From Sandarakinorhabdus cyanobacteriorum (GTDB taxonomy: Bacteria; Pseudomonadota; Alphaproteobacteria; Sphingomonadales; Sphingomonadaceae), in NCBI RefSeq assembly GCF_002251755.1, contig NZ_NOXT01000111.1:1-64000 (forward strand): a DNA stretch of 64,000 bases. Direction: 5' to 3'. Position numbers and translations under genes: made by a program. The notes beneath the pieces are model-generated. The model had not been told where the DNA came from. It did not search any database and saw nothing but the letters and a program-made list of their open reading frames with translations. The stretch's first letter is position 1; the number at the start of each line of letters is the position of its first letter. Below are positions 26,520-35,801 of this stretch, one piece after another.

Positions 26520-26966
26520 TTATTCGGCGGTTTCGCCTTCGGCAGCGTCGGCAGCCGGGGCTTCTTCGGCCGGGGCAGCAGCGGCAGCGGCGGCTTCGGC
26601 GGCGGCCGCAGCGGCGGCTTCAGCAGCTTCGGCTTCCTTCTGGGCGGCCAGTTCGGCGCGTTCCTTGGCCTTGGCGCCCGGTTCGGCCTTCTTCGGGTTG
26701 TTCTTGGCGGCGCGGGTGCGCAGGCCAGCGGCGTCCAGGAAGCGGGCGACGCGGTCGGTCGGCTGCGCGCCAACGCCCAGCCAATAGGCCGCGCGCTCGC
26801 CATCCAGCGTCACGCGGTTGGCGTCGTCACGCGGCAGCAGCGGGTTGTAGGTGCCGATCTTTTCCAGGAACTTGCCGTCACGCGGAGCGCGGGTGTCGGC
26901 CACGACGATGCGATAGAAGGGGCGCTTCTTCATGCCGCCACGGGCCAGACGAATTGCAATAGCCAT
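26520..26966 (-). CDS. rpsP: 30S ribosomal protein S16
   Basis: The first about 85 residues match S16 ([20 protein letters not shown], then [11 protein letters not shown]). The protein is 148 residues, longer than the 80-90 of many bacteria, because of an Ala/Glu/Lys-rich tail (about residues 98-148). Such tails are known in alphaproteobacterial S16 and are probably disordered. A GGAAGGAAG Shine-Dalgarno lies upstream. It is 47 bases downstream of ffh. Confidence 0.96.
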   Translation of the reverse strand: MAIAIRLARGGMKKRPFYRIVVADTRAPRDGKFLEKIGTYNPLLPRDDANRVTLDGERAAYWLGVGAQPTDRVARFLDAAGLRTRAAKNNPKKAEPGAKAKERAELAAQKEAEAAEAAAAAAAEAAAAAAAPAEEAPAADAAEGETAE

Positions 26967-27013
26967 TTGATCTTCTTCCTTCCAGTAATCCGATTGAAAT
27001 CAGGGTTTTGCGA

Positions 27014-28498
27014 TTATTTCCTGCCGAACTTGTTGAAGCCGGGTGGCAGATTTCCCATGCCGGGGCGACCGAACATCCGGCCCAGCGCCCCCATGTCGAT
27101 AGCCCCGCCGGGGTCACCGCCCGGCGCGCCGCCTTCCGGCCCGGGTGCACCGCCCATGCCCGAAAGCATCTTCATCATGCCCTTGATGCCGCCCATCTTC
27201 TTCAGGCGCTTCATGGCATTGGCCATTTCCTGGTGCATCTTCAGCACCTTGTTCACATCCTGCACCGTGGTGCCGGAACCGTTGGCGATGCGGATCTTGC
27301 GCTTGGCGGTGAGGATCTCCGGCTTGGCGCGTTCCTTCGCCGTCATCGACAGGATGATCGCTTCCATCCGGTCGAGCAGCTTGGGGTTGATGGCGCCGCT
27401 GTCCATCGCCTTCTTGGCGGCGCCCATGCCCGGCATCATCGCCGCCAGGCCCGAAAGCCCGCCCATCTTCTTCATCTGGCCCAGTTGCTGGCGCAGATCG
27501 TCCATGTCGAACTGGCCCTTGGCCAGCTTCTCCGCCATCTTCTCGGCCTGTTCGGCTTCGAAATTGGCAGCGGCCTTTTCCACCAGGCCAACAATGTCGC
27601 CCATGCCCAGGATGCGGCCGGCAACGCGATTGGCATCAAAGGCTTCCAGCGCGTCCAGCTTTTCGCCGGTGCCGGCAAAACGGATCGGCGTGCCGGTGAC
27701 GCTGCGCATCGACAGGGCCGCACCGCCGCGGGCATCACCGTCCATCCGGGTCAGGATCACGCCGGTCAGGGCCACGCGCGCCTTGAAGGCAGCGGCGACA
27801 TTCACCGCGTCCTGGCCGGTCAGGCTGTCGACCACCAGCAGGATTTCATCGGGGTTGGTGGCGCCGGCAATCGCGGCCATTTCGGCCATCAACGCCTCGT
27901 CCACGCCCAAGCGGCCAGCGGTGTCGAGCAGCACCACATCAAAGCCCTGCAGGCGGGCCGACTGGCGGGCGCGCTCGGCAATCTGCACCGGCGTCTGGCC
28001 GGGGATGATGGGCAGGGTGGCAATCTCGGTCTGTTCGCCCAGCACACGCAGCTGTTCCTGGGCGGCGGGGCGGGCCACGTCCAGGCTGGCCATCAGCACC
28101 TTCTTGCGTTCCCGCGTGCCCAGCCAGCTGGCCAGCTTGGCGGTGCTGGTCGTCTTGCCCGAACCCTGCAGGCCGACCATCATGATCACCGCCGGCGGGG
28201 TGACATTGATCTTCAGCGGCGGCACATCCTCGCCGCCCGACAGCAGCTCCACCAGGCAATCATTGACGATCTTGACGACCTGTTGGCCCGGCGTGACCGA
28301 CTTGATCACCTCGGCGCCGATGGCGCGCTGGGTGGCGGCCTCGATGAAATCCTTCACCACGGGCAGGGCAACGTCAGCCTCAAGCAGCGCCACGCGCACT
28401 TCGCGCATGGCGGCGCGCACGTCGATCTCGGTCAACGCACCGCGCCCGCGCAAGCGGTCGAATATGCCGCCAAGCCGCTCGGAAAGACTGTCGAACAA
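27014..28498 (-). CDS. ffh: Signal recognition particle protein Ffh (TTG start)
   Basis: Ffh binds signal sequences and SRP RNA and docks with FtsY. The 494-residue protein has an N domain (FDSLSERLGGIFDRLRGRG), a GTPase G domain (GLQGSGKTTSTAKLA, DTAGRLGVDE, TRMDGDARGG) and a Met-rich M domain (about residues 320-490). A TTG at 28498 is the best start: AGGAGG lies nine bases upstream, and the protein begins precisely at the conserved FDSLSERL. The reading frame extends further but without family similarity. Confidence 0.95.
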   Translation of the reverse strand: MFDSLSERLGGIFDRLRGRGALTEIDVRAAMREVRVALLEADVALPVVKDFIEAATQRAIGAEVIKSVTPGQQVVKIVNDCLVELLSGGEDVPPLKINVTPPAVIMMVGLQGSGKTTSTAKLASWLGTRERKKVLMASLDVARPAAQEQLRVLGEQTEIATLPIIPGQTPVQIAERARQSARLQGFDVVLLDTAGRLGVDEALMAEMAAIAGATNPDEILLVVDSLTGQDAVNVAAAFKARVALTGVILTRMDGDARGGAALSMRSVTGTPIRFAGTGEKLDALEAFDANRVAGRILGMGDIVGLVEKAAANFEAEQAEKMAEKLAKGQFDMDDLRQQLGQMKKMGGLSGLAAMMPGMGAAKKAMDSGAINPKLLDRMEAIILSMTAKERAKPEILTAKRKIRIANGSGTTVQDVNKVLKMHQEMANAMKRLKKMGGIKGMMKMLSGMGGAPGPEGGAPGGDPGGAIDMGALGRMFGRPGMGNLPPGFNKFGRK

Positions 28499-28719
28499 GG
28501 GCCGAGGCCTCCTGTGGTGGGTGATATGCCTCCAAACAGAAACGCGCCGGCGGGCGAAAACTCGCTGGCCGGCGTGCATCCTCGGACGCATGAGCCCTGC
28601 CATGGGCTCGGGGCTGCCATAGGCGCTCGGGCTGGCAGCGTCAAGCGGCAGCGGCGCGACGCGCTGACCGCCGGTTTGCCATTGCAAGTTTCATCATGCT
28701 ACACCCTCCGCGCACGCCA

Positions 28720-31053
28720 ATGTCTGATCTCTTGCCAATCCCCGCTCCCGTTCAGCGCCGCTGGCGCACACGCTTGCGTGAATGGCTGGGGCCTGCCCTG
28801 CCGGCCCATCTCAAACGCGAATTCACGCAGGAACTTGGCAAATATTTCCTGCCGTTCCTGGTGGGCGGCAGTGTGGCGGCCTCACTTGGCCTTGCCGTCT
28901 CCTTTCATTTTGGCAGTTCATTGGCGATCGCGCTGGCAATTCTTGCCGTGAACGGTTTCCTGCTGGTGGTGCTGGCGTGCTGGAATGCCCGCTTGCCGCT
29001 TGCCGACGATCAGGTCGACGCGATCGAGAACCGCTATACCATGGGTGTGCTGCTGGCCTCTGCCGGGTTGGGCGGCATGGTGCTGGCGGTGTTTGCCGCC
29101 AATGCGCCGATGGTGCTGCAGGCCCTTTTGGTGATGGTGGCGCTGGCGGCGCTTGGGGTGGGCAATGGCAGCGGTCCCGGCCGGCCGCTGGCCACCTTGT
29201 GCCAATCGGTGGCGCTGGGCGTGCCCACGGCGCTGGCCACCTTGCTTTACTGGCCATCGCCGTGGAACCTCAACAGCTTCATCGGCATTGCCGTCTATGC
29301 GCTGGCCTGTGTGGTGTTGTCGTTGCGTTCCTATGCCACCCAATCACAGCTGCTGATCACGCGTGACGAGCAGCGCAACGAACGGCTGCGCATCAACACC
29401 GCCCTGCAGCATCTGAACCAGCCGATGGTGCTGCTCGACGATGATCTGTCGATCGTGCTGATCAACCAGAGCGCCCGCACCCTGCTGGGTCTGCCGGCCG
29501 ATGATGCGACGCCGCTGCCCGCATTTCCCGAAATGATGGCGACCGCTCCGGCGCTTGCCAGGGCCTCGGGGGATCGCGACGAGTTTCTGTCCCACGCCGC
29601 GCTGCTGGTGGCCGCCCGCCAGCCGTTCACTGGCGTGCTGCGCCTGAACGATGATCGCACCATGGATCTGGAATGCATTCCGGTGCCGGGTGCCGGCTGG
29701 GTGGCGATGTTGCGGGACACCACCACCGAGCGCAACGCCATCGCCGAGCTGAACCGCGAGTTGCGCCGTTGCCCGCTGACCGGCCTGCCCAACAAGCGGG
29801 CCTTTGGCGAGGAGCTGGAACGCCGGCTGGCGCGGGATGACCGGTTGAGCCTGCTGCTGATCGATCTGGATGGTTTCAAGCTGGTCAACGAGCGTCATGG
29901 CCAGACCGTGGGTGACCGCATGATCACCCGCATCGGTTTCCGCCTGCGCACCGCCGATCCCAATCTGGTGGTGGCGCGGCTGCCGGGCGACAAGTTTGCC
30001 GTGATCCTGCCGGGCGCCAGCGCGGATCAGGCGATCAGCCTGGCCCGGTCGCTGATTGAAACCATCGACACGCCGGCGCGCTTTGGCGATGCCGAAGTGT
30101 CGGTGGGGGCGGCCGTGGGCATCGCCATTGCACCCGATCACGCCATGCTGGCCGAAGCCCTGCAGCGGGCCGCCGATCTCGCCCTGCGCGATGCCAAATC
30201 CGAACCCGGCAACCAGATCAGGCTGTATCATGCCGCCCTGTCGGATGATGCGGCCCAGATGGCCAAGCGCGAAGCGCAGGTGCGCGCCGTCATCCGCAAC
30301 AACCAGGTTGATGTGGCCTATCAGCCGATGCTCGACCTGGTGTCAGGCCGGGTGGTGGCAGTGGAGGCGCTGGTGCGCATGCCGGCCGGCACCATCCATC
30401 CCGACACGCCGATCGATTCCAACCACATGGTCGCCATTGCCGAAGCGCGCGGCCTGATCAGCCAGCTGCGTCGCCAGGTGTTCCGCCAGGCGGCGGCCAC
30501 GGTCGCGGCGCTGCCCAGCAGCATCGGCCTGCGGGTGAATGTGTCGGTCAATGATTTGAAATCGCCCGATGTGGTGGACGAGATCCTGGCCGATACCGCG
30601 TCCGCCGGCATCGACCATCAGCGGATCGCCATCGAAATCACCGAATCCGCGCTGATGACCGATGAAGCCGCCTCGCTGGCCAATCTGCAGCGGCTGGTGG
30701 CGATGGGTTCGGGCGTGGCGATGGATGATTTCGGCTCCGGCTTCTCGTCTCTGGAACGGCTGGGCCGGCTGCCGATCAATGCGGTCAAGATTTCGGGCAG
30801 CCTGCTCACCGGTGCCACCGCCAATCCCGTTTCGGCCAGCATTTTCCGCGCGGCCGCCAGCCTGGGCCAATCGCTGGGCGTGCTGCTGGTGGCCGAAGGG
30901 ATGGAAACGCCGGCGGAACTGGAACTGGCGCGGGCCGCCGGCATTTCCCGGGCGCAGGGGTTCCTGTTGTCCCAGCCAGTGCCGGCATCCGGGCTGCGGG
31001 CGGCAATCAACGCCGCCGAAGCCGCCGCTGCCACCCTGGCCCGCGCCGCCTGA
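28720..31053 (+). CDS. Membrane GGDEF/EAL cyclic-di-GMP protein with degenerate GGDEF motif
   Basis: This 777-residue protein has about six N-terminal transmembrane helices (residues 40-210), a PAS-like segment (about 225-330), a GGDEF domain and an EAL domain. The cyclase signature is PGDKF (about residue 422) rather than GGDEF, so diguanylate cyclase activity is doubtful. The EAL domain keeps EALVRM (about 548), MDDFGSGFSSLERL, a catalytic-type EGMET and QGFLLSQP, so phosphodiesterase activity is plausible. It is divergent from ffh. An alternative ATG lies at 28696. The 28499-28719 stretch holds only the divergent leaders and an inverted repeat GAGCCC/GGGCTC. Confidence 0.88.
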   Translation: MSDLLPIPAPVQRRWRTRLREWLGPALPAHLKREFTQELGKYFLPFLVGGSVAASLGLAVSFHFGSSLAIALAILAVNGFLLVVLACWNARLPLADDQVDAIENRYTMGVLLASAGLGGMVLAVFAANAPMVLQALLVMVALAALGVGNGSGPGRPLATLCQSVALGVPTALATLLYWPSPWNLNSFIGIAVYALACVVLSLRSYATQSQLLITRDEQRNERLRINTALQHLNQPMVLLDDDLSIVLINQSARTLLGLPADDATPLPAFPEMMATAPALARASGDRDEFLSHAALLVAARQPFTGVLRLNDDRTMDLECIPVPGAGWVAMLRDTTTERNAIAELNRELRRCPLTGLPNKRAFGEELERRLARDDRLSLLLIDLDGFKLVNERHGQTVGDRMITRIGFRLRTADPNLVVARLPGDKFAVILPGASADQAISLARSLIETIDTPARFGDAEVSVGAAVGIAIAPDHAMLAEALQRAADLALRDAKSEPGNQIRLYHAALSDDAAQMAKREAQVRAVIRNNQVDVAYQPMLDLVSGRVVAVEALVRMPAGTIHPDTPIDSNHMVAIAEARGLISQLRRQVFRQAAATVAALPSSIGLRVNVSVNDLKSPDVVDEILADTASAGIDHQRIAIEITESALMTDEAASLANLQRLVAMGSGVAMDDFGSGFSSLERLGRLPINAVKISGSLLTGATANPVSASIFRAAASLGQSLGVLLVAEGMETPAELELARAAGISRAQGFLLSQPVPASGLRAAINAAEAAAATLARAA

Positions 31054-31056
31054 GGA

Positions 31057-31968
31057 TCAGGCGGTTCCCACCAGTGCGGCGGCAAAATCCTGCGGCGTGA
31101 ACGGCTGCAGATCGTCCATGCCTTCGCCCACGCCGATGGCATGGATGGGCAGGCCGAATTTCTCCGCCGCCGCCACCAGCATGCCGCCGCGCGCCGAACC
31201 ATCCAGCTTGGTCATCACCAGCCCGGTGACGCCAGCCACCTGGCCAAACACCTCGATCTGATTGAGCGCATTCTGGCCGGTGGTGGCATCCAGCACCAGC
31301 AGCACATCATGCGGCGCGGCCGGATCAAGCTTGCCGATCACGCGCTTCACCTTGGCCAGTTCGTCCATCAGGCCGGTCTTGTTCTGCAGGCGGCCGGCGG
31401 TATCGATGATCAGCACATCAATGCCTTCGTCCATCGCCCGCTTCACCGCGTCAAAGGCCAGGCTGGCGGCATCGCCGCCCTGATCGCCGGCAACGATGGG
31501 CACACCCACCCGATCGGCCCAGATCTTCAACTGGGCGATGGCGGCGGCGCGGAACGTGTCGCCGGCGGCCAGCATCACCTGCTTGCCGTCCGCCTTGAAC
31601 AGGCGGGCCAGCTTGGCGATCGTCGTCGTCTTGCCGCTGCCATTCACGCCGACCACCAGGATCACCTGGGGTTTGCGGATGATGGCCAGCGGGCGTGCCA
31701 CCGGCGCCAATATCTGCGCGACCTCGTCGGCCACGACGGCGCGCACGCCATCATCGTCAATGCCCTTGGCATATTTCTGATCCGCCAGCCGCTCGCGGAT
31801 GCGGGCGGCGACGCGCGGGCCGAGATCGGCGGCGATCAGGCCTTCCTCGATGGCGTCCAGCCGCTCCTCGTCCAGCGGCAGCGTGCCGGTGGCCAGGCCG
31901 GTGATGTTGTTGGCCAGCTTCTTCGTCGATTTCGACAGGCCTTCGGTCAGGCGGCCAAACCAGCTCAT
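31057..31968 (-). CDS. ftsY: SRP receptor FtsY
   Basis: FtsY is the membrane-associated SRP receptor GTPase. At 303 residues it lacks the long acidic A domain of E. coli FtsY. It has the N domain (LTEGLSKSTKKLANNI) and G domain motifs GVNGSGKTTTIAK (107-119), AGDTFRAAA, DTAGRLQNKTGLMDEL and TKLDGSARGG. Its ATG overlaps the dapF stop by four bases. In many alphaproteobacteria mtaB lies between dapF and ftsY; it is absent here. Confidence 0.95.
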   Translation of the reverse strand: MSWFGRLTEGLSKSTKKLANNITGLATGTLPLDEERLDAIEEGLIAADLGPRVAARIRERLADQKYAKGIDDDGVRAVVADEVAQILAPVARPLAIIRKPQVILVVGVNGSGKTTTIAKLARLFKADGKQVMLAAGDTFRAAAIAQLKIWADRVGVPIVAGDQGGDAASLAFDAVKRAMDEGIDVLIIDTAGRLQNKTGLMDELAKVKRVIGKLDPAAPHDVLLVLDATTGQNALNQIEVFGQVAGVTGLVMTKLDGSARGGMLVAAAEKFGLPIHAIGVGEGMDDLQPFTPQDFAAALVGTA

Positions 31969-32774
31969 GCGTAACGCTCCAGATCCACCTGGCCGGTGAA
32001 GGCCACTTGTGCCGGCCCGGCGAGCAGAAGATGGCCATCGGCGCGCCGGGTCACCACCAGATCGCCGCCCGGCATCGTCACCTGCACCCGGTCTGCCAGC
32101 AGGCCGCGCCGCTGCCCGGCCGCCACCGCCGCCACGGCGCCCGTGCCGCAAGCCAGCGTCGCCCCGGCACCGCGTTCCCACACCCGGAGGATGATGGCTT
32201 CGCGCGACAATATCTGCATCACGCCCACATTCACCCGCTCGGGAAACACCGGGTCATGCTCGATCACCGGGCCGATTTCGGCCAGCGGCACCGCCCAGGC
32301 ATCGGGCACCACGAAGACGGCATGGGGATTGCCGACAGACAGCGCCGCCGGATTGGCCAGGCCATTCCAGGCCAGGGGCAGGGCGCTTGTGTCCATCGCA
32401 AAGGCCAGCGGCACGGCCTGCCAGTCCCACTGCGGCGGGCCCATGTCCACCTCGGCCCCCTCGCTGCTGCCGATGCTTTCCAGCGCGCCGCCAGCGGTTT
32501 CGATGCGCTGATGCCCGCCGAGCAGCGTGGCGGCGGCCCGGCTGCCATTGCCGCACGCCGCCACCTCGCCGCCATCACTGTTCCAGAAGCGCAGGCGCAC
32601 ATCGGCAGTCGCGCTGGGCTCGATCAGGATCAGCTGGTCAAAACCGATGCCGGTGTGGCGGTTGGCAAGGCCGCGCACCTGCGCCGCGGACAGCGCCACA
32701 GGCGCCTCGCGGGCATCCAGCACCAGAAAATCATTGCCCAGGCCGTGCATCTTGATGAAGGGGCGCATCGCCAT
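31965..32774 (-). CDS. dapF: Diaminopimelate epimerase
   Basis: DapF converts LL- to meso-diaminopimelate for lysine and peptidoglycan synthesis. The 269-residue protein has the two active-site cysteines in AACGNGSRA (Cys74) and LACGTGAVA (Cys208), plus KMHGLGNDFLVLD near the N-terminus and VGNPHAVFVV. ATG 32768 is an alternative start two codons in. The stop overlaps the ftsY start. Confidence 0.95.
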   Translation of the reverse strand: MAMRPFIKMHGLGNDFLVLDAREAPVALSAAQVRGLANRHTGIGFDQLILIEPSATADVRLRFWNSDGGEVAACGNGSRAAATLLGGHQRIETAGGALESIGSSEGAEVDMGPPQWDWQAVPLAFAMDTSALPLAWNGLANPAALSVGNPHAVFVVPDAWAVPLAEIGPVIEHDPVFPERVNVGVMQILSREAIILRVWERGAGATLACGTGAVAAVAAGQRRGLLADRVQVTMPGGDLVVTRRADGHLLLAGPAQVAFTGQVDLERYA

Positions 32775-32783
32775 GGCGGCGGG

Positions 32784-33617
32784 TTAGCCGCTTATGGCCC
32801 CATCCGGCAAGTCATACTCACCGCGGATGACGGTGCGGGCGCGGCCAGCCAGCTGCACCCGGTCCCCGGTCAGCGTGCAGACCAGCCGGCCGCTGCGCGT
32901 GCTGGCCTGCAGTGCGGTGAAGCTGGCGCGCTGGAACCGCCGGGCCCAGAAGGGGGCAATCACGGCGTGAGCCGAACCGGTCACCGGGTCCTCGTCCACG
33001 CCGCAGGCCGGCACGAACACCCGACTGATCACATCGGTGGCCTCGCCGGGTGCGGTGGCGATCAGCATCAGGTCAACGCCCGGTGCGAGTGCGAGAATGG
33101 CGCGATAATCGGGGCGGAGCCCGCGCACATCATCGGGCAGATCAAACACCGCCACCAGATAATCCTCCCCGCGCGCCCAGACTTCGGCCGGGGTGGCACC
33201 CAGCGCGGCGGTGACGGCGGCGAGGCCGGCGCCGGTGACTGGCTGGGTGGCGGGCCAGGCCGGCAGGTCCAGCACCAGGCCATCCGTGCCGCGCGCAACG
33301 GTCAACAGGCCGGCCTTGCGGGTGCGGAAGCGCACCGCCGGCAGATCGGGCAGGGCCTCCAGCACGACATGGCCGCTGGCCAGGGTGGCATGGCCGCACA
33401 ACGCAACCTCCAGCGCCGGCGTGAACCAGCGCAGCTCGAAATCCGCATCGGCAGCAGTGGCCGGCACCAGAAAGGCGGTTTCCGACAGATTATTGTCAGC
33501 CGCGATGCCCTGCAGCACGGCATCGGGCAACCAGCGATCCAGGAACATCACGGCGGCCGGGTTGCCGGTGAACGGGCCATCGGCAAAGGCATCCACCTGC
33601 GTGAGGCTGATGCGCAT
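32784..33617 (-). CDS. PhzF-family isomerase-like protein
   Basis: This 277-residue protein of the PhzF/DapF-like fold has a duplicated beta-barrel. Signatures are VDAFADGPFTGNPAAV at the start, NNLSETAF with the catalytic-type Glu46, and GVDEDPVTGSAHAVIAPFW. In PhzF that glutamate catalyses a proton shift in phenazine synthesis, but most homologues, including this one with no phenazine genes nearby, have unknown substrates. Its start overlaps the pdxH stop by one base. Confidence 0.88.
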   Translation of the reverse strand: MRISLTQVDAFADGPFTGNPAAVMFLDRWLPDAVLQGIAADNNLSETAFLVPATAADADFELRWFTPALEVALCGHATLASGHVVLEALPDLPAVRFRTRKAGLLTVARGTDGLVLDLPAWPATQPVTGAGLAAVTAALGATPAEVWARGEDYLVAVFDLPDDVRGLRPDYRAILALAPGVDLMLIATAPGEATDVISRVFVPACGVDEDPVTGSAHAVIAPFWARRFQRASFTALQASTRSGRLVCTLTGDRVQLAGRARTVIRGEYDLPDGAISG

Positions 33618-34204
33618 CAGGGATAGACCAGCCCGTGGGTCCAGCCATCGCCCGCGCGAAGATAGGCCTCACGCTCGTGCCAGCGGCCGTCGCGGGCCTG
33701 CCAATATTCGATGCGCGCCGGCATCACCCGCCAGCCGCTCCAGTGCGGCGGGCGCGGCACAACATCGGGAAACTGCCGGTCATAATCGGCCAGCCGGGCT
33801 TCGAAGGTGGCACGGTCGGGCAAGGGTGCGCTCTGCAGGCTGGCCCAGGCGCCGAGCTGGCTTTCGCGCGGCCGGGTGGCGAAATAGGCATCGGCTTCCG
33901 CTTCGATCACCAGCGCCGCCGTGCCGCCGATGCGCACCTGGCGCTGCAGCGACTTCCAGTGGAAGTTCAGGTGGACACGCGGGTTGGCGGCAATCTCGCG
34001 GCCCTTCTGGCTGGTGAGATTGGTGTAGAAGACAAAGCCGCGTTCATCCCAGGCCTTGAGCAGCACGACCCGCAGGCTCGGCGCACCATCGGCATCGGCG
34101 GTGGCCAGCGCCATGGCGTTGGGATCATTGGGCTCACTGGCTTGGGCCTCGGCGAACCAGTCGGCAAAGCGGGTGAAGGGAGCGTTGTGGGGCAGGATGG
34201 TCAT
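33617..34204 (-). CDS. pdxH: Pyridoxamine 5'-phosphate oxidase
   Basis: PdxH oxidises pyridoxine or pyridoxamine phosphate to PLP using FMN. The 195-residue product has NAMALATADADGAPSLRVVLLK (N-terminal FMN segment), FYTNLTSQKGREI, the PLP-channel motif RPRESQLGAWAS and the C-terminal WSGWRVMPARIEYWQ. ATG 34204 (MTILPHN) is preferred over 34210. It overlaps phzF-like downstream, so the two are probably co-expressed. Confidence 0.93.
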   Translation of the reverse strand: MTILPHNAPFTRFADWFAEAQASEPNDPNAMALATADADGAPSLRVVLLKAWDERGFVFYTNLTSQKGREIAANPRVHLNFHWKSLQRQVRIGGTAALVIEAEADAYFATRPRESQLGAWASLQSAPLPDRATFEARLADYDRQFPDVVPRPPHWSGWRVMPARIEYWQARDGRWHEREAYLRAGDGWTHGLVYP

Positions 34205-34246
34205 GCGCACGGGTTAGCCGGCCAATGGCCCCCTGTCATCCTGCCA

Positions 34247-34561
34247 TCACGCCGCGCACTTGATGCAGCGCGTTGCCGTGGGCAGGGAGGCGAGACGGGC
34301 CGGCGCGATATCAGCGCCGCAATTGCTGCACACGCCATAGTCGCCGGCGTCGATCCGCGCCAGCGCCGCCATGATCTGCTCGGCCTCGTGGATATGGGCA
34401 ACCTCCAGCCCCTCGTTGGTGGCCAACGCCTCCAGATCGCCGACCTGATCGGCGAACTTGGGGGACAGCGGCTGGATGGTTTCCTGTTCCAACCGGGCGA
34501 TTTCGGCCTGCAGTTCGGCGAGGCGGGTGCGCAGCGCGGCGGCGATCTGTTCGGTGGTCAT
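34247..34561 (-). CDS. TraR/DksA-type zinc-finger protein
   Basis: This 104-residue protein has an N-terminal helical coiled region (about residues 5-70) and a C4 zinc finger: CSNC (Cys78, Cys81) and CIKC (Cys99, Cys102). It is shorter than canonical DksA, and its coiled-coil tip would need checking for the acidic pair that acts on RNA polymerase. It may modulate transcription, but that is inference. Its ATG overlaps the YdcH-like stop by four bases. Confidence 0.85.
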   Translation of the reverse strand: MTTEQIAAALRTRLAELQAEIARLEQETIQPLSPKFADQVGDLEALATNEGLEVAHIHEAEQIMAALARIDAGDYGVCSNCGADIAPARLASLPTATRCIKCAA

Positions 34562-34806
34562 GCCTTCTCTCCTTCCAGGATGGCGGCGATCTGATCGAGC
34601 AGCGCCAGCCGTTCCTTTTTCAGCGCTTCGGCGTGGGCATCGTCCATGGCCGGTGTAACGCCGGTTTCACTGCGGCGGATATCGTCATCCAGCGCGGCAT
34701 AACGATCGGCGAGCAAGCGGAAATGGCGATCGGTCGCCTTCAGCGCCCGCAACCGCGGCGCATCGGCCGGAAACAGGTCTTGAAGATCATGCGGCAAGTG
34801 GCTCAT
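34558..34806 (-). CDS. YdcH/DUF465-like small protein
   Basis: This 82-residue protein is predicted to be mostly helical. The N-terminal HDLQDLFPADAPRLRALKATDRHFRLLADRYAALDDDIRR and the terminal ALKKERLALLDQIAAILEG match DUF465/YdcH proteins, whose function is unknown. The start at 34806 is chosen because a GGGAGG ribosome-binding site precedes it, while the longer frame lacks one. It is coupled to the downstream DksA-like gene. Confidence 0.82.
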   Translation of the reverse strand: MSHLPHDLQDLFPADAPRLRALKATDRHFRLLADRYAALDDDIRRSETGVTPAMDDAHAEALKKERLALLDQIAAILEGEKA

Positions 34807-34943
34807 GGCGTCCTCCCATTTGGATTGTTGCTTGCAATGTGGGCCTTGCCGGGCGGCTTGTGCATCGTGGGGAATGCGTAGGGCGCCACATTGCCTTCCT
34901 GTAACAATTATCGTAAGCGCCACCCGTTCAGGAGGCCCCCGCC

Positions 34944-35792
34944 ATGATCCGTGTTTCCGCTCTTGCCATTGCCCTCATCGCCAGCCCGCTCGCGGCCCAG
35001 ACAGCGCCCGCCCCGCCGGCCGGGATGCGCCCGCCGGCGCCCAAGGCGTGGACGTTGGGTATTGGCATTGCCCCGGTGGTCGCCCCGGCCTGGCAGGGCA
35101 GCCGTGATACTGCCCTGTCGATCTTCCCGGACGTTCGGCTGAACTATAAGGACAGCGTCTTCTTCTCGGTGCCCGACGGCCTGGGCTGGAACGCGGTGAA
35201 CCAGGATGGCTGGAAGCTGGGCCCGCTGGCCAAGCTGCGCTTTGGCCGGCAGGAATCAACCGGCGGTTCGCCGTTCCTGGTCAGTGGTGGCTCGACGGCG
35301 TTGCGCGGCATGGGCGATGTTGATCTGGCCGGCGAATTCGGCGGCTTTGCCCAGAAAAGCCTGGTTGGCGGCAAGCTCAGGCTGCGGGCCGAGCTGCGCC
35401 AGGGTGCGGGCGGCCATGATGGTGTGGTGGCCGATACCAGCATCGGCTGGAACGACCGCAAGCGCGATGGCAGCCTGTTGTGGGGCATCACGGCCCGCGC
35501 CACCTGGGCCGACAGCGATTACACCAATGTCTATTTCGGCGTGAACCCGTTCCAGGCCCGCGGCACCGGCCTGCTGGTCAGCCGCACCGGCAGCGGCCTG
35601 GTCAGCGCCGGGGTGAGCGGCAATCTGATCAAGCCGCTGGGCCGATATGGCAAGCACGGCATCATCACCTTGTTCACCAGCTATGACCGGCTGGGTGATG
35701 TTGTGGCGGATTCCAGCCTGATCCGCCAGCGCGGCCAGCGCGACCAGATCGCGGTCGGTCTCAGCTATGGCTATCGCTTCAGCTGGAACTGA
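34944..35792 (+). CDS. MipA/OmpV-family outer membrane protein
   Basis: This 282-residue beta-barrel protein has a signal peptide (MIRVSALAIALIASPLAAQ). The sequence shows alternating amphipathic strands and family features GIGIAPVVAPAWQGSRDTALSIFPD near the mature N-terminus and GLSYGYRFSWN with a terminal aromatic pair at the end. MipA-like proteins have been linked to murein hydrolase scaffolding and to osmotic response; the role here is unproven. An AGGAGG Shine-Dalgarno precedes the ATG. Confidence 0.87.
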   Translation: MIRVSALAIALIASPLAAQTAPAPPAGMRPPAPKAWTLGIGIAPVVAPAWQGSRDTALSIFPDVRLNYKDSVFFSVPDGLGWNAVNQDGWKLGPLAKLRFGRQESTGGSPFLVSGGSTALRGMGDVDLAGEFGGFAQKSLVGGKLRLRAELRQGAGGHDGVVADTSIGWNDRKRDGSLLWGITARATWADSDYTNVYFGVNPFQARGTGLLVSRTGSGLVSAGVSGNLIKPLGRYGKHGIITLFTSYDRLGDVVADSSLIRQRGQRDQIAVGLSYGYRFSWN

Positions 35793-35801
35793 GCCGCCGC
35801 T

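Noticed and set aside
26520-26966. S16 fused to another domain
   Set aside because: The C-terminal extension is a simple Ala/Glu/Lys-rich tail, a known feature of alphaproteobacterial S16, not a separate domain.
28499-28719. Possible SRP RNA gene upstream of ffh
   Set aside because: The region has a GAGCCC/GGGCTC hairpin but lacks the conserved GNRA-type apical loop and AGCAG-type internal loop sequence of the SRP RNA core.
32007-33626. 539-codon plus-strand frame opposite dapF and the phzF-like gene
   Set aside because: It crosses the boundary between two real minus-strand genes and has no family motif.
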